The translations under genes and the position numbers were made by a program. Shown here in pieces: positions 1 to 11,690 of a stretch of DNA of 64,000 bases. How positions within the stretch are numbered: position 1 is the first letter of the stretch; each line of letters opens with the position of its first letter. The notes beneath the pieces were generated by a model, which had not been told where the DNA came from, ran no database searches, and saw only the letters and a program-made list of their open reading frames with translations. Source of the stretch: Rhyacophila brunnea (taxonomy: Eukaryota; Arthropoda; Insecta; Trichoptera; Rhyacophilidae); the NCBI GenBank assembly GCA_022495005.1, contig JAGYXB010001749.1, positions 2,170,001 through 2,234,000 on the forward strand, in the 5' to 3' direction.

Positions 1-189
1 TTGTGGCTAAAAGTGTACATGTCAAGAGTCAGCTACTTCTCAAACTCATAAGCCACATTCAAATTTTAGTATTAATAATTGTGTCCGGAAACGTGTACGT
101 ATGCAGTTCGCCGTATTACACTTCACCGTGAAATGTTGTATAGGAAATATATGGGCGTATATTAGAGACCGTCCAACCTATTTGGGTCG

Positions 190-511
190 TATAGTACTGA
201 CATAAAATTCATGTCTAAATAAAGCACGGTTCTTGTCGGTTTACACTTTACAGGAACTGTAAAAAAATTGTAAGCCTAATAAATAGCCGATATACTGGAT
301 TATTTGTTAGGTTAGGTTCGCCTAGGTTAGGTTAAGTTTTCATTCTTGAATTCAAAAATTTGGCGAAAATCAGCTATGAAAATTGAATTACTGTTCATAT
401 TGAATCTAATAAAATTGGAGACCGTATAGTATACGGTCATCTCTTTCCGATAGAAAGCTCACGGCGAACTGTGCCACGGTGAAATGCTTTACCTACAATT
501 TACTTGTAACC
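190..511 (+). repeat. Dispersed repeat family R3, copy 1 (with perfect palindrome)
   Basis: About 320 bp that reappears inverted at 49584-49837. The shared blocks include the segment around the 19-bp palindrome GACCGTATAGTATACGGTC (420-438), the CACGGCGAACTG box and a short TTAGGTTAGG-like stretch at 308-335. The flanking 104-114 segment CAGTTCGCCGT is the inverse of ACGGCGAACTG at 461-471, so the element may have short terminal inverted repeats. No coding capacity is seen. The class is unknown. Confidence 0.75.
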
Positions 512-1590
512 ATTAATAATAGGGCTGAAAATGTAATGAGAATTTAATATGAATTATTATACTAATGGTTTTCTAATATTTCAATATTTTTAAATAAAGG
601 ACTTATTAAAGTTGTTTTTTTAGCCAAATTATCTTCATCCAGCCTAAAACCTAAGGCGAATGATTGAGTATAAACAGCTGATTATAAATGAACCCACAAA
701 TAAGAAAGTAAACAAAAATGCTTTATAAGACCAATCACTCTTCGAGTGGACAGGCATTGCATTGATAGCACATCCAGAAGAAAATGTGTCTGAAAATTCT
801 TTTGATATCATTATCGTAATGTCGATGAAGTTTTGATCTGATGTTGAATTGTTCCAAATTCATTATGTGTACCAGGGAACACAGAAATAATGTGAACTGA
901 AATACTTAACAGGTGCGGAGTAACATTCAACCGATCTGGAGTGTGGAAAAATATGGGATAAACTTAAACACGTGTCAAGAATACTTCATTCTAAACATAT
1001 TCTTCATTTTGACAATTGCTCTCGGTTTATGCACTAACGCTCATTCAATATTGGTGTATTTGACTGTTGCTACACACACTATTGCAAGTCTATAATTTGT
1101 GTTTCATTTTCGTAGGACACTCATACATTCAAAATTCAAAAACCTATGTCAAAATGTAGTGGGTATCTGAATTCTCTGTGCTGTGATGTAGACGGACATG
1201 TAAGTAAAGTGTGGTGCAAATACTATGTTTAGGTATATTTTCGTTGGAAAATCAACATAGTTACCGAAGAGTTATGATAATAAAGTTTTAGATTGTAGTT
1301 TGCAATAAAAAAATATTACTAACATAACGCTTAGTAGGTGTGTGAAATATCTCAGAGTTTTTCATAATATGCAGGCGTTTAAGCGTTTATATATCCTCTC
1401 TCTCTTCTTTCTCTCTCTAAAAGAATAATATGACAAATGCGGTACTTTTTCGAATTTATCATCTCACTGTCTCGGCCAGAGATCGAATTCACTGCGAATA
1501 GGGATGGGCGATATAAAACAGTACAATATTGATTGAATATTAAATAATATAATATGCCTACTGTTAAATTAGACCACACAAAAATGTTCA
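512..1590. other. Unassigned AT-rich DNA
   Basis: No gene or repeat partner was recognised. At 1501-1514 there is AGGGATGGGCGATA, which resembles one terminus of hAT-type small elements, but no second terminus was found. A CT-rich run lies at 1395-1420. Confidence 0.5.
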
Positions 1591-2168
1591 TTAAGGGCCC
1601 ACATGCGCCACGAAGGTCAAAATGGAGATTTTATGGTATTTTCAGAGCATAAGCCTGGACATTCCTTAAACGATGTAGATAATCTATTTATATAATATTG
1701 AAGCCTTATTATCCTTTAAATTTATTTTAAACATTTGATGACTGCATAAAGTATTTTTATCACATAAAATAATATTCTTTCAAACCTCTTGATCTAATGT
1801 TTTAGAATATAGTCATATTTCAGTACATCAGTGTGCAGTGGTGTGAAGATTTTTTAGATTTATTAATATTTAAACGCATTTATAAAACCATTAGTAAAAT
1901 TGTTGTTAACATTATTATAGAGAAATATTTACGATAAAATTATATTTATAATCTCTGTGATCCCAAATTTGACAATAATTAAGAATTTTAATATTCAAAA
2001 AATGTGCGCGATTAACACATTTGAAGATAATTATAAAGATACCAATTATAATCTATGTTTTTGAACCATTCAAATGTGATAAAACATTGTACGAATAATG
2101 ATTATTTTATAATAATTATTGACCTAAGAATAAGGTAGTATTTTTTTGAAATACGCCATTTCTATTGG
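1591..2168 (+). repeat. Dispersed repeat family R1, copy 1 (~580 bp)
   Basis: Starts with TTAAGGG and ends near ATACGCCATTTCTATTGG. It matches 32310-32887 over its whole length and 28570-28852 over its first half, all in the same orientation. Shared landmarks are CTGGACATTCCTTAAACG, CATTTGATGACTGCATAAAG and GTGATCCCAAATTTGACA. There are no long open frames and no clear terminal inverted repeats. It is a non-coding, non-autonomous element of unknown class. Confidence 0.85.
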
Positions 2169-2426
2169 CATTTTAACGGCGTGTATTTGATTCTGTGGAT
2201 TTTTACCCATACTTTGATTCATTACACGATATTTTTGGCAGTACGTTTACGTTTTTGTCGGTTGGATTATTGACATCAATAAAATTACCATTTTCAAATG
2301 AAATTACAATTACGACCAGTGAGCTCTGTAAGTCGATTATTTTGACCATAAATTTCACATAACTAATGCCCGAAATAGATTCATTATTGTTGTAATATAT
2401 TTTTAAATTTTGTATACGTTGTATAA

Positions 2427-3606
2427 TTTCAAATCAAATCAAATCAAATTTATTTATTTTACATAATAATGAACATAACAAATTATAAATTCAAAGCGTT
2501 CACGACATGACATAAAATAAGTGTTAATAATTTGAAAAAAAGACCGAGAAGTGTGAGTTAATAATACAATAGGTAATAAAATAAGAAATAAAATAAAATA
2601 ACTAAAATAACAAAGTAAAAGTAGATGGAAGCACACAGAGTGAACTTTGATAGACCCTATCTTAAAAACTTATAAAACAACGTCCACCTAAATTCACTCT
2701 CACGTAAATGGAATATATCAATATCCAAAGCGATTTCATTAAACATGGTTATTGCACTCCCAATTGGCATTACTAATGGCAGGTTAGTTCTGCACCGTGG
2801 GAGAACAAACAACGGATGCCCTCGTTCCTAAAGTAATTATCAGAGACACACAAGAATGGCAGAGTTCACATTTATGCCGCGTATAAGTCTGAAAAATATC
2901 TAGTTAAATAAAGATCCCTTCTAAATTTTAAGCTACAGTATGTAAGCATCCCTAAGAGAAAATCAGTCGGATAGAGCCACGGATAATATCCATACAGCCG
3001 AAAGTAAAGGAGTCTCAAAAATTTCTTTTGGACTCTCTCCACCATAAGGCCGTACTTCAACTGATGCGGGGCCCAAACGATAGACCCACTCTCAAGTCTG
3101 CTTCTAACTAATGAGTTATAGAGAATTTATAGTACCGTAACATCCGAAAAGACCCGGGAAGTACGCAAGACAAAGCCCAACATCTTTAGCGCCTTTTTAT
3201 AAATTGTATCTATATGACCACTAAACGTCAGTTTACTGTCAAACGTAATTCCAAGATCTCTTACAGATGATATTCGCGAGAGAACTCTGCCATGCATCGA
3301 ATACTGGAAAAACAATTTTAGTAAGAGGCTTTAGTAAACGATAAAACATTGCATTTATCAATAATGAAGTCCAGTTTGTTACGCCTGCCCCAATCTATTT
3401 TTTTTTACATCAAGTTGGAGTTGATGACAATCGTCCAAGGTGACAACTTCCATGAAGAGTTTCAAGTCATCAGCAAACAATAAAAACATAGCATTTTCAA
3501 TTACCAATGCTATGTCATTTGAGTATCTTTTCATGATGATTTGCCAAACATTTGGATCTAGGCGACTTGAAGAGGTTTTTATTAATGATTTCAGTCTCGG
3601 TGTTAA
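2427..3606 (-). pseudogene. Jockey/CR1-type LINE, 3' half of reverse transcriptase ORF and 3' tail
   Basis: Read on the minus strand, three broken frames give successive parts of a non-LTR retrotransposon polymerase. First is LLFADDLKLF, with the FADD form of the reverse transcriptase catalytic box encoded at about 3467-3478. Next is SSVRDLGITFDSKLTFSGHI (about 3127-3315), the segment that follows the catalytic core in Jockey and CR1 proteins. Last is VQKKFLRLLYFRLYGYYPWL (about 2872-3060), the C-terminal region. Frameshifts and stops separate the pieces, so this is a dead 5'-truncated copy. It ends at 2427-2455 in repeats of TTTGA on the minus strand, the kind of 3' microsatellite tail LINEs of this group carry. 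Closely related copies lie at 54.0 kb and 55.5-56.4 kb. Confidence 0.9.
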
Positions 3607-4769
3607 CACATCCTAATATTAAAAACAATATGTGAATTATAAGCATATGACTACTCGTTCATAGTAGGTGCCTCTACACTTTTTCTTAACTGTCCTTTGC
3701 TTTTAAATCAAACTGAAAATATATTAATTCTGAATCGTACTTAAAACTTGGGCTCACAACTGCGGCGGAGTATTGATAGGGAAATCAAGGTGCCAGTCAG
3801 TCGGAACATCTCTATAGGCAGTAGGAACGCGCGGGAAAATAATGTGCCGAGAAGAGAAAAAGCACTCAAAAATATTTCTTTTGCCAAAAGTTTCGCAGCC
3901 TGATATGTATATCAGGAGGCACATTTCTGAGACAGGACGTCGATTTGTATGAGAATGTGTTATGCAAAATGCTTGAAGTATTCTTTTATTACTAACTGTC
4001 ATCGCTTCCAAGCAAAAGTTTATTGCTACTGTGACTGAAGGAAATTAAGTGACGATAAAAAAAACATACACAAACAAGTCATTTGAAATTTTGTTATCCG
4101 TATTAGGATTAATGGAATACTTATGTATTTTTTGAGTGAATGTTTAAAAGTATTCAACAATGTATACCAGACGTTTTATTTATTCGGTTAAAAGTTGGAA
4201 AAATATCACGAATCTTATGTATTTAAGATACATTTAATACCCCAAGTACTAGTGTACAAACCCTTAATTTTTTTATCAACAATCTTATGTGGTTCTGTGT
4301 CACCCCACGAACAGGTTTCTTTTACAGGTTTTTGTTTTAGAGAAATATTAGGTCCATACTCTGGTCATATTCGAAACAGACATTAACAACAACATATGAA
4401 TTTTCCAGATGAAAAATTTCAACAGAAAACCCACAACATTCTGTACCTGCATAAAAAAAAACAATAATAAAAAAAACTTAAAAGGTCAGTCTGTCCCCTG
4501 GGTTTAGAGATATGTGTACTCTAAGGACCATCTACTTTGACGACGTCTTTTCAAGTTTTATCGTCACTTGACTGGTAAAACAGGTGAGTGCCGTTAAATT
4601 AAGTACCTGAAACATCGACTAAGCATATAGGTCCAAAAAGGTAATGCATATAGATTTTTATTAATGGTGAATACGTTAATCACACACTCTGCAAACAACA
4701 TTATTGTTTTTGAAAAAAAAAATACTCAAAGCCCTCCAGGACAGGATGCAGGAGTTTGTAAATAAAGCC
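3607..4769. other. Unassigned DNA with one unidentified 85-codon frame
   Basis: A minus-strand open frame at 3754-4011 (ending ...DVPTDWHLDFPINTPPQL) lies in a patch slightly richer in GC than its surroundings. I do not recognise it and would not call it a gene. A perfect 8-bp inverted repeat, CCTGATAT-GT-ATATCAGG, sits at about 3899-3916. Nothing else was identified. Confidence 0.4.
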
Positions 4770-4960
4770 GCACAATATGTAAAAAAAATAATTTATTGAA
4801 CATACATAATTTGAAATCATCTCAGATACATATTATATACTAGAAAAAATCTTTGAAAAAAATAAGACACCCAGCGAGTCTCGAACTCACATCCACTAGA
4901 TTCACGCCAGTGTGCTTTAATAATTGAGCCACGTGCATCCTACAATAAAATAACTAGTAA
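4770..4960 (-). mobile_element. tRNA-like SINE, family B, copy 1
   Basis: The minus strand reads GTAGGATGCACGTGGCTC, a tRNA-like stretch with B box GAGTTCGAGACTC, then GGGTGTCTTATTTTTTT and the family tail ending ATTATGTATGTTCAATA. The same order of blocks occurs at 27.0 kb and 57.7 kb. Upstream of the tRNA-like part is the leader (ACTAGTTATTTTATTG) that recurs in the other copies. The far 3' end is missing. Confidence 0.8.
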
Positions 4961-5215
4961 TTAATATATTATATACGGATGAAGTGCTTAAAAATTGCAT
5001 TAATTTTGTCATTTGGCTTTTATGATTCAAATTCATTCATTGATAATAAATACTAATACGCAACGACACCAGGATCTCTCCAAATTTTAGTTATAACGTA
5101 TTTGCACTTGCTAGTCATTAAAATAAAGATTTTTCCTTGTTGGTTTATATCTGTTAATATGTATGATGCATATTCAATAAATATTGTTCTTCTCAAATAT
5201 TGTGAGTTATTGAGA

Positions 5216-5460
5216 TTTTTTTTCCGACCATGTCCGATCCTAATAGGATGATAAGGGCCTCCACAGAGTAGAGGTTTGTATTAACAGATTTTGTTTTTTT
5301 ACGAGAAATTGATGTAAGCCACGTGCTCAACCTAGTAGGTCCATATCCTGACTCACACACAAATTGAAAAACAATATGTGTACTTGCCAGACCCAGGATT
5401 CGAACCTGGGAACCACGGCGTTATAGTCCAACGCTTAAGCCGCGCGGCCACCGTGGTGAG
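5216..5460 (-). mobile_element. tRNA-like SINE, family A, full copy
   Basis: On the minus strand the tRNA-like head starts CTCACCACGGTGGCCGCGCG and has a perfect pol III B box GGTTCGAATCC. The body contains GAGTCAGGATATGGACCTAC and CTCTGTGGAGGCCC, and the end is AGGATCGGACATGGTCGG followed by an A run. Further copies are at 12.3, 26.6 and, more diverged, 58.4 kb. Its promoter boxes are intact, but activity cannot be judged. Confidence 0.88.
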
Positions 5461-6457
5461 AATTATTAAGAATTGATTAATAAAATTTAATAAAATAATA
5501 AAAAAGATTAGTTTAATATAAATAAATTATTGACACGAAGACACAATATGCAATAAGAAATTGCTTTGCTGGTCCAAAAGCGACTTTTCTTTCTTTCACC
5601 GATTAACGGCATTAAAATCATACGGGCCACCGATTATGTCTATCTCGGTGTTTATTAACCATTACTGCCAAATGTTGGTAAGTCTTAAAATCGTGTTATG
5701 GAGTTATTGCAATTTGAAGTTTGCCATGTCCTCTAAAATCAGGCATAATGCTAATATCTTTGTGCTTTCTGAGCATGTTCTACATATCGGATGACCTTGA
5801 ATTTTTTTTCTGGCGTACATATTTATATATAGACATATAATTCGTTATTAACCTTAAATACCTAAATTATTGACTTACCAACTTTTGGCAGTTTTGTTTT
5901 ATGTATGATGAAATTATTTGCAAATATGTATTTAATCTGGAAGTATGTACTAATTTTGAAACATCGTATCAACTGATACATCTATCTATGTAAATGCAAG
6001 CTATACAATGCCATATTACAATGAATAATTACATACAGCAGGTTGAATTTTGCAGAAAATAATATATTGTATCCTTAAAATGAGTAAGAAGTCTACACAA
6101 AGTGATCCATAAAGTTAGTGCGTAGGTACCTATCTAACATCTAAATTCCGCGCCACTCCTGCGAACTAGTGCTGGGTTTGTAAGTACGTGACGCCTCAAC
6201 ACTTGAGCGCCATCATCTTCAAAATGGTCTACTTTATAACTGTCAAATAACATTACATAATATACCTACCTGCCTCCAATGTAGGCTTAATAGTAGCCGA
6301 TGAGCACAAGCTTTCATGTTTAAAATATTTGCGTCACCCTAGAAGTTTCTTTTAGTCAATAATCATTAAATGTATTGTTATTTATTTTGTAATATAGGAG
6401 TTTTTCGTTATATTATTATTATTATTATAAAATTATCTACCTTTAATATTGTTTTTT
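5461..6457. other. Unassigned AT-rich DNA
   Basis: No supported gene or repeat. The 77-codon frame at 5561-5794 has no recognisable family features. An ATT trinucleotide run (6411-6427) lies just before the hAT element. Confidence 0.45.
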
Positions 6458-6465
6458 GTCTATGG

Positions 6466-7505
6466 AAGTACTTCTCAAACTGGGGGGCCGTGGAGTTCCT
6501 GCCAGGGAGCCGTAAAATATTTCAATATTTGAAAAAACAAAAATCATAACGTGATCACTGGACGATACCTGATACAAATCAGTCAAAATCTCAAGATCGC
6601 ATTTTTACACGATCACAATGAGTGAATCACACAATGAATTTTAGAACTTAATAATGAACTTCGCCTCTTTCTTCCCACTTTAGTGATGAAAAATGGATGT
6701 GTTTTGCTTCATATTTTGAATAAAATATAGAAATAAAAAAAATAAAAAAAAATAAAAATAATAAAAGATATCAACATTTTAATTCTGAATATAAAACTTC
6801 AAGCTTTGGTCAAAACGTATTAATTAATCTAGGATGCACTGACATATTGTTTTCATGCTCGAATGAGAGTGTTTTACCACCAATGAATTATCACTCTCGA
6901 CTAAGTGATAAAATGACAAAGATCACATTGTCGAATCACAACGATTTTTCAACATATATTTAAAAAAAACTTAAATGAATACCAAAAGTACAATTGGATA
7001 AGAACACCATTCGCTAAATCCTTAAAATATAATTATATAACGTGGGCAGTTCAAGAAGAATTGATTGATATTAGATCAAATAGTTCCCTTGAAGTCGAAT
7101 TTAATGAAAGAAGTCTTGCAGAATTTTGTATAAGGTGACAGCAAGAATATGCGTCAATCGCAAAAGCAGAATTGTTAATGATAATTCCTTTTTAGACAAC
7201 ATACCTATGCGAAACAGCATTTTTACCATTATTGTTAATAAAAAATAAACACATATCGTGTTTTTCAACGGAGACTTTGGAGCAAACCCTGCGAATTAGC
7301 ATTTTAAACATTGTACCGGATATAGATGTATTATATAAAAATATGAAATAACACCCCTCCTCCCATTTAATTGTTTTTATTTTTTTAATAAAAATATAAA
7401 AAAAGTACTGTTGGTCAGAAAAGACTAAATTTTTTCGGGACGGGAGCCTTGGATTTTTTTTTCTGATTTCGGCGGTCGTGGGATGAAAAAGTTTGAGAAG
7501 CACTG
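6466..7505 (+). mobile_element. hAT transposon, Buster-like, non-autonomous, with 8-bp TSD
   Basis: The termini are AAGTACTTCTCAAACT on the left and AGTTTGAGAAGCACTG on the right. They form an imperfect inverted repeat of the type seen in Buster/Charlie hAT elements. The element is bracketed by a perfect 8-bp target duplication GTCTATGG at 6458-6465 and 7506-7513. At 1040 bp it is far shorter than an autonomous hAT and keeps only the 3' end of a transposase gene. Confidence 0.92.
6995..7351 (+). pseudogene. hAT (Buster-type) transposase C-terminal fragment, two in-frame stops
   Basis: A single reading frame of 118 codons runs from TGG at 6995 to TAA at 7349. It is interrupted by TGA at 7136 and TAG at 7193. 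It reads WIRTPFAKSLKYNYITWAVQ, then EELIDIRSNSSLEVEF, then TTYLCETAF, then IKNKH and a C-terminus ending PDIDVLYKNMK. The TTYLCE-F block and the following IK-K-R/H stretch are the conserved C-terminal dimerisation region of Buster-type hAT transposases and of domesticated relatives such as ZBED5. With no N-terminal zinc finger or catalytic DDE core and with two stops, it cannot make a working transposase. Because the frame is otherwise intact, the copy is not extremely old. Confidence 0.9.
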
Positions 7506-7513
7506 GTCTATGG

Positions 7514-8390
7514 TATATTATATTCATCGTCGATGGTGGATTTGAAAATGGAACGAGTGGGAGTGGGCTGCCATGTTAATTATGTTTGAATGTCCTTTGT
7601 TTTTGTTCTCTTGTTTATTGTTTTGTTTTATTGACAGGTTTTATGTGATTTTCAAAATAAAGCTAAGTGGAATGGGCCAATAATTAGTTTATTGATGTAT
7701 GTGTAGCTACTATTTTGTTGTTGTGATTGACTCATTGCATACAAATACACTTAATCGCCAGTTACCTATAAATTTGCATAATAAATGAGTTAAAAACTCA
7801 TTGATTTGGGTTTTCATCAGTGGTACCTATGTTTTATTACAATGTTTTTTAAAATCACGCGATTGCGAGTATTTAAATTAGCAAACATCGCGTTGATATA
7901 ATTTCTATCCAGTATGTATGTGTCATTAAATATGGAAAACAATCAGAATATTTTAAATATATGAATACATAATATTATGTTTCAAAAAAAACTAGACACA
8001 TTATGTAGATACTGAATTACATATTGGATTTTTTGTAAATCTGACAAAATCATCTTTATTTTTTTCAATTTCTACAGTATATTTTCTAAAAGTGAAATTA
8101 CAATTTGAATATTTTTGTAAATGGAGTTATCAATATTTATTTCTAAAGTGATCAATGCTTTTTTGTCAGAGATCTTTGATGAAATTATTATCAGATTAAA
8201 CCTACCTGCTAATGTAGTAACATACTTTTTTCTTTGTTTCAGTTTTCAATTCGAAACGATCAACTAATATAAAAATGTTAATTAATTAGAGAATCTCAAA
8301 GCATACTATATTTTGATGTAAAATTACTAATTATTGGCTATCGACCTTATTACCCCATTTAGGCCTTGTCCACGTAGCGCATGTCTCGTC
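7514..8390. other. Unassigned AT-rich DNA
   Basis: No gene, tRNA or repeat partner was recognised in this stretch. Confidence 0.45.
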
Positions 8391-8549
8391 GCGATTTGCC
8401 GCGAGTGAATATGGACACCTTAATGAGGTCACCTGTACTTCGACCGTGTGCGACAGTCGTCACGGTACGAGTGCTTGTGGACAGCTCAATGAGGTCACGT
8501 ATAGCTGGAATTCACGCGAGTCAAAACGCGCCGTATTGACAAGCCCTTA

Positions 8550-8938
8550 CACGTGCATGGATTTACTGCTAACACTCCGTATTATCGCAGCCATAACAAA
8601 AAAATACACGTGTAAACACGTATCATCATGTATATTGCAAGATTGCATGCATGAATAAAAAAATGTCAGAAGCTTCTGAATTTTCACGCGACAATTGGAC
8701 GGTTCAATATCTGCGCCTCCGCAGTAGAACGATAGTAGCGAACCCGCTGGCAAAAAAACGAAATACACCACATTTTGAGGTTAACCGATTTTCACTACCT
8801 GTCAAATAGTACCAAACAATGATATTATCGCGTCTTGCTTACTCTTCAAGAATGAGATTGGAGAGACAGTCAGCATTTTTATGTGTACTAAACAGTTTTT
8901 ATCGCCACACTATTAGTGCAAGTAAATCCATGCACGTG
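8550..8938 (+). mobile_element. MITE-like TIR element R5 (CACGTGCATGG termini, TA flanks), copy 1
   Basis: The left end is CACGTGCATGGATTTACT and the right end is its inverse AGTAAATCCATGCACGTG; both are directly flanked by TA. The inverted similarity continues to the ATTATCGC/GCGATAA blocks, about 40 bp in from each end. TA flanks fit a Tc1/mariner-type target, but no transposase is present. Interior sequence such as ACACCACATTTTGAGGTTAA recurs inverted at 47.0-47.2 kb inside the second copy. Confidence 0.75.
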
Positions 8939-9913
8939 TACAGGCACCATATGGTCATACCTGCAGTATAATATTATGAAGTAGGTGTGTATAAGCCGTC
9001 AGACTTTCTCGTTTAATATCTTGATGACGCGAAGACTCGGCTTTCCATAAGGTTTATGAAGAAAACTCTATAGACACTAGAATCCTGAGCTGCCCTAGAG
9101 ACGTGAGGACAATTTCAAGAATGATACGAAGAGGCTGAGTGTGCCCAGCCGAACAGATAGTTGGAGGATAGTTTTTCAGTTGGGCGTAAATTCGAATGGA
9201 CAGCTTTAAGTAAATTATCTTTAGTTCATACCATATTATCCTTGCATACATCCGATTGACTATGCGTTTCTACTCAATACGAAAACATAATACGCCATTC
9301 GTTAAATAAGTTAGTAAAAAAAATATTCATAAAAAGGGCGTAAACGGTGAGTAAATTTTGCGAAAAACATTATTTTTTAGTTGACTGTTGTAAAATTTTT
9401 ACAAAAAAATGAATTTAATCAACGTTTTTTACTCATTATAATATAATAAAATAACTCACGAATATTTAAAAAGTTTATGCCATCTTTATACTGTTATTAG
9501 ATGTTTGATAACATATTATTTTTAAAGACTGTAGCCCCAACGGATATTGTTGGCTAGGCATCAGTCAGTATATATAAAGCTTTTTAATGTGTAGAAAAGC
9601 TCCCCGTACCAAATTATGGCAATAATTATTTTCATGTAAAAATATATAATTTAATAAATAATAGGTAGGTACATCAACTACATTTTAATAGCATCGTTGC
9701 CAAAAAAAATTGTTTTGTTTAGAACGTTCATTCCTCAATTTTCTTTAGTGGTAATAAACTCTTTAAAAACACATACTATTTACTAGTTTTACTACTAAAT
9801 ATTATTATTATTATTATTTACAACAATTTTGATGAATATTGACTGCTAATTTATTTCACAAGAGTGTAACTTTCGTTTTGTTTCACTGATAGTATTTTAA
9901 TTGTTATTTTTTA
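8939..9913. other. Unassigned DNA
   Basis: No supported feature. The 8990-9270 part has more balanced base composition, but its short frames match nothing I know. Confidence 0.4.
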
Positions 9914-10410
9914 TTACCACGTTTTTATTAGCTCGTATTCTAGTTTGTCCGGTACAGATTTTTTCTTGTGTGTCCAGTATAAATTTTTTCTTGTTTGTCC
10001 AAGATTTGCATTGGACGATTGAAGATTTTTAACTAACTTCCCGACTAGCTAGACATTTGTAACTTTTAGAATATATCAGAACACGACGACAATGCATTCT
10101 TTTAATACTTTTAGCCATTTTTAAGCAGAATTGAATTCATTTTCAATTAATTCTGTTTTGTATGGAAAGTTATTATTGTTAGTTGCTAAGGGGGTCCTAG
10201 TAACTAAATTATTGATATATACGTGCGTTACTATGGAAATCAATATGAAATGTCGAAATGACATTTCAGTATTCTATATTTATTCAGTGTTTCTATCAAG
10301 TGCAATATTTTTTTTTTTATTAATACCTACATAGAATTGTCAAAGTTTATATGATTCAACAGAAAATTTGAGAACGTGGTATATAAAATTTCTTTTTATC
10401 TTGTAATTAT
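9914..10410 (+). mobile_element. Helentron-associated (HINE-like) element, copy 1
   Basis: Starts TTACCACGTTTTTATTAGCT and ends TTCTTTTTATCTTGTAATTAT, like seven other copies in this window. An inverted copy of the start (AACGTGGTA) lies about 30 bp before the 3' end, followed by a short hairpin. About two and a half tandem units of TTGTCC-GTA-A-ATTTTTTC (about 25 bp each) follow the 5' end at 9944-9999. Subterminal inverted repeats, internal short tandem repeats and a 3' hairpin are the diagnostic layout of non-autonomous Helentrons. The 67-codon frame at 10131-10334 lies wholly within the repeat and is not a gene. Confidence 0.82.
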
Positions 10411-10674
10411 ATGTTATTCTGTTTAATAAACCTAACCATGACATAAAAATGATGAATTTGTTTTATTTGAATAATTCCCATATTTTTTATTCAGTATTAA
10501 ACTTTAAATTCAATTATCGCATTAATGACATCTGTGAACAATGATTGATTTCTCCCGATACCCTTCTAACTACATATAATAATGTTTTTATAACAATTAT
10601 TTTTGTTTGTTTTAAATTAAAATAATAATAAAATTGACGTTTACAAATTAACATAAGGAGATCCATGCCTTCAA

Positions 10675-11282
10675 TGGATCCCATCGCACATGGGCATTGA
10701 GGGCAATGAAAGGGCGGATGATCTGGCAAAAGAAGCTGGCCATCCAGGGGTACCATATCAGTGGATACCAGAATACCTGGACTGGAATGAGGCTATAAAG
10801 AAAATGGGCTAAAGTACGTGGATAGATTTTCACCATTAGAAAAGGGGAAATGGAGTAAGTCTATTCTACCATCACCACGAGAGGTGCCCTGGTTTGTAGA
10901 GTCTTCTTTGACGAGCTTAAGTTAATACTGAGGCTAAGAACAGGGCACACAATGGGCAAAAGATTTGATGTCCTCATGGGAAGAAGCGAATCGCAACTCT
11001 GCGATAAATGTCATGTTTTAGAGGACATTGTACATTTAGCACTACAATGCCCTTAATATTATGAACTTCACAGAGTACAGCTGCGAATTGCGGATATCTA
11101 TGAGAATGTCGACCAATTGAAGGGTGTCCTGGCGGTGGGTAAGACGGAAGAGCTAGGCAAAATTGTAAAGTTATTTAACAGAATAGGAGTGAGGACCTGA
11201 TCGACGGATCCCCTTCTAGAAGAGAAGAGGCGATATGACAGCGAGTCGCAGTCAAAGCCTCGGTAAAATTACAAAAAAAAAA
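10675..11282 (+). pseudogene. LINE (I/Jockey-type) 3' end: RNase H C-terminus plus CCHC zinc knuckle
   Basis: The frame from 10675 to the TAA at 10810 reads WIPSHMGIEGNERADDLAKE. This is the C-terminal signature of LINE-encoded RNase H, in which the histidine and the aspartate of ADDLAK are active-site residues. A second frame, 10892-11056, reads VCRVFFDELKLILRLRTGH and then CDKCHVLEDIVHLALQC, a CX2CX7HX4C zinc knuckle as found at the C-terminus of such polymerases. The two parts are separated by a stop and a frame change. The copy runs into an A-rich tail at 11271-11282. It is a 5'-truncated dead copy, unrelated in sequence to the Jockey/CR1 copies elsewhere in the window. Confidence 0.9.
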
Positions 11283-11690
11283 TAACGTAATTTGGAATTT
11301 GAACCTTATTACAATGCAGGTAGGTACCTAGTTAATTTTCAATTAACTACCTGTTAATAATCACTTTCATATTTTGTTTATTACGAAAAAAATACCAAAT
11401 ATTGATCAATGATGCTGTCAGTATTTTTATACAGTTATGTCTTGTCAATATTTTTTAAAGAGTTTTTAATATCTTTGGCTAAGACGGCTAAAACATTCTA
11501 AATAATGTTAAATAATAATTATCATCTGAGGGAAAGTTTCTAAATTTCATTAGGCAGATCGGATATTCATAAAACTGTACTAATTATTCATCCGCCATTA
11601 TCCTTGTCAATCAAAATTAATAATCCCCTCCCTCGGCAATAATTATTCTCGCGAGAAATATCACGGGCGGGTGGCCATTTTTTAAAAAGA
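11283..11690. other. Unassigned AT-rich DNA
   Basis: Nothing recognised between the LINE tail and the GC-rich patch. Confidence 0.45.

Noticed and set aside
308..335. TTAGGTTAGG-like repeats that could be an interstitial insect telomere track
   Set aside because: Only about four imperfect units, and the same stretch is part of repeat R3 (present again at 49.7 kb), so it belongs to the element rather than to a telomere.
4880..4943. Possible functional tRNA genes at this and the other tRNA-like heads
   Set aside because: Heads are followed by shared SINE bodies and tails, lack proper acceptor and anticodon stems, and occur as multi-copy dispersed units. They are SINE promoters, not tRNA genes.
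10131..10334. 67-codon plus-strand frame, with similar frames at 25236-25421 and minus 44927-45115
   Set aside because: All three lie in homologous positions of the same HINE-like element and share text only because the DNA is repeated. Frames differ in length and are broken in other copies, so they are not genes.
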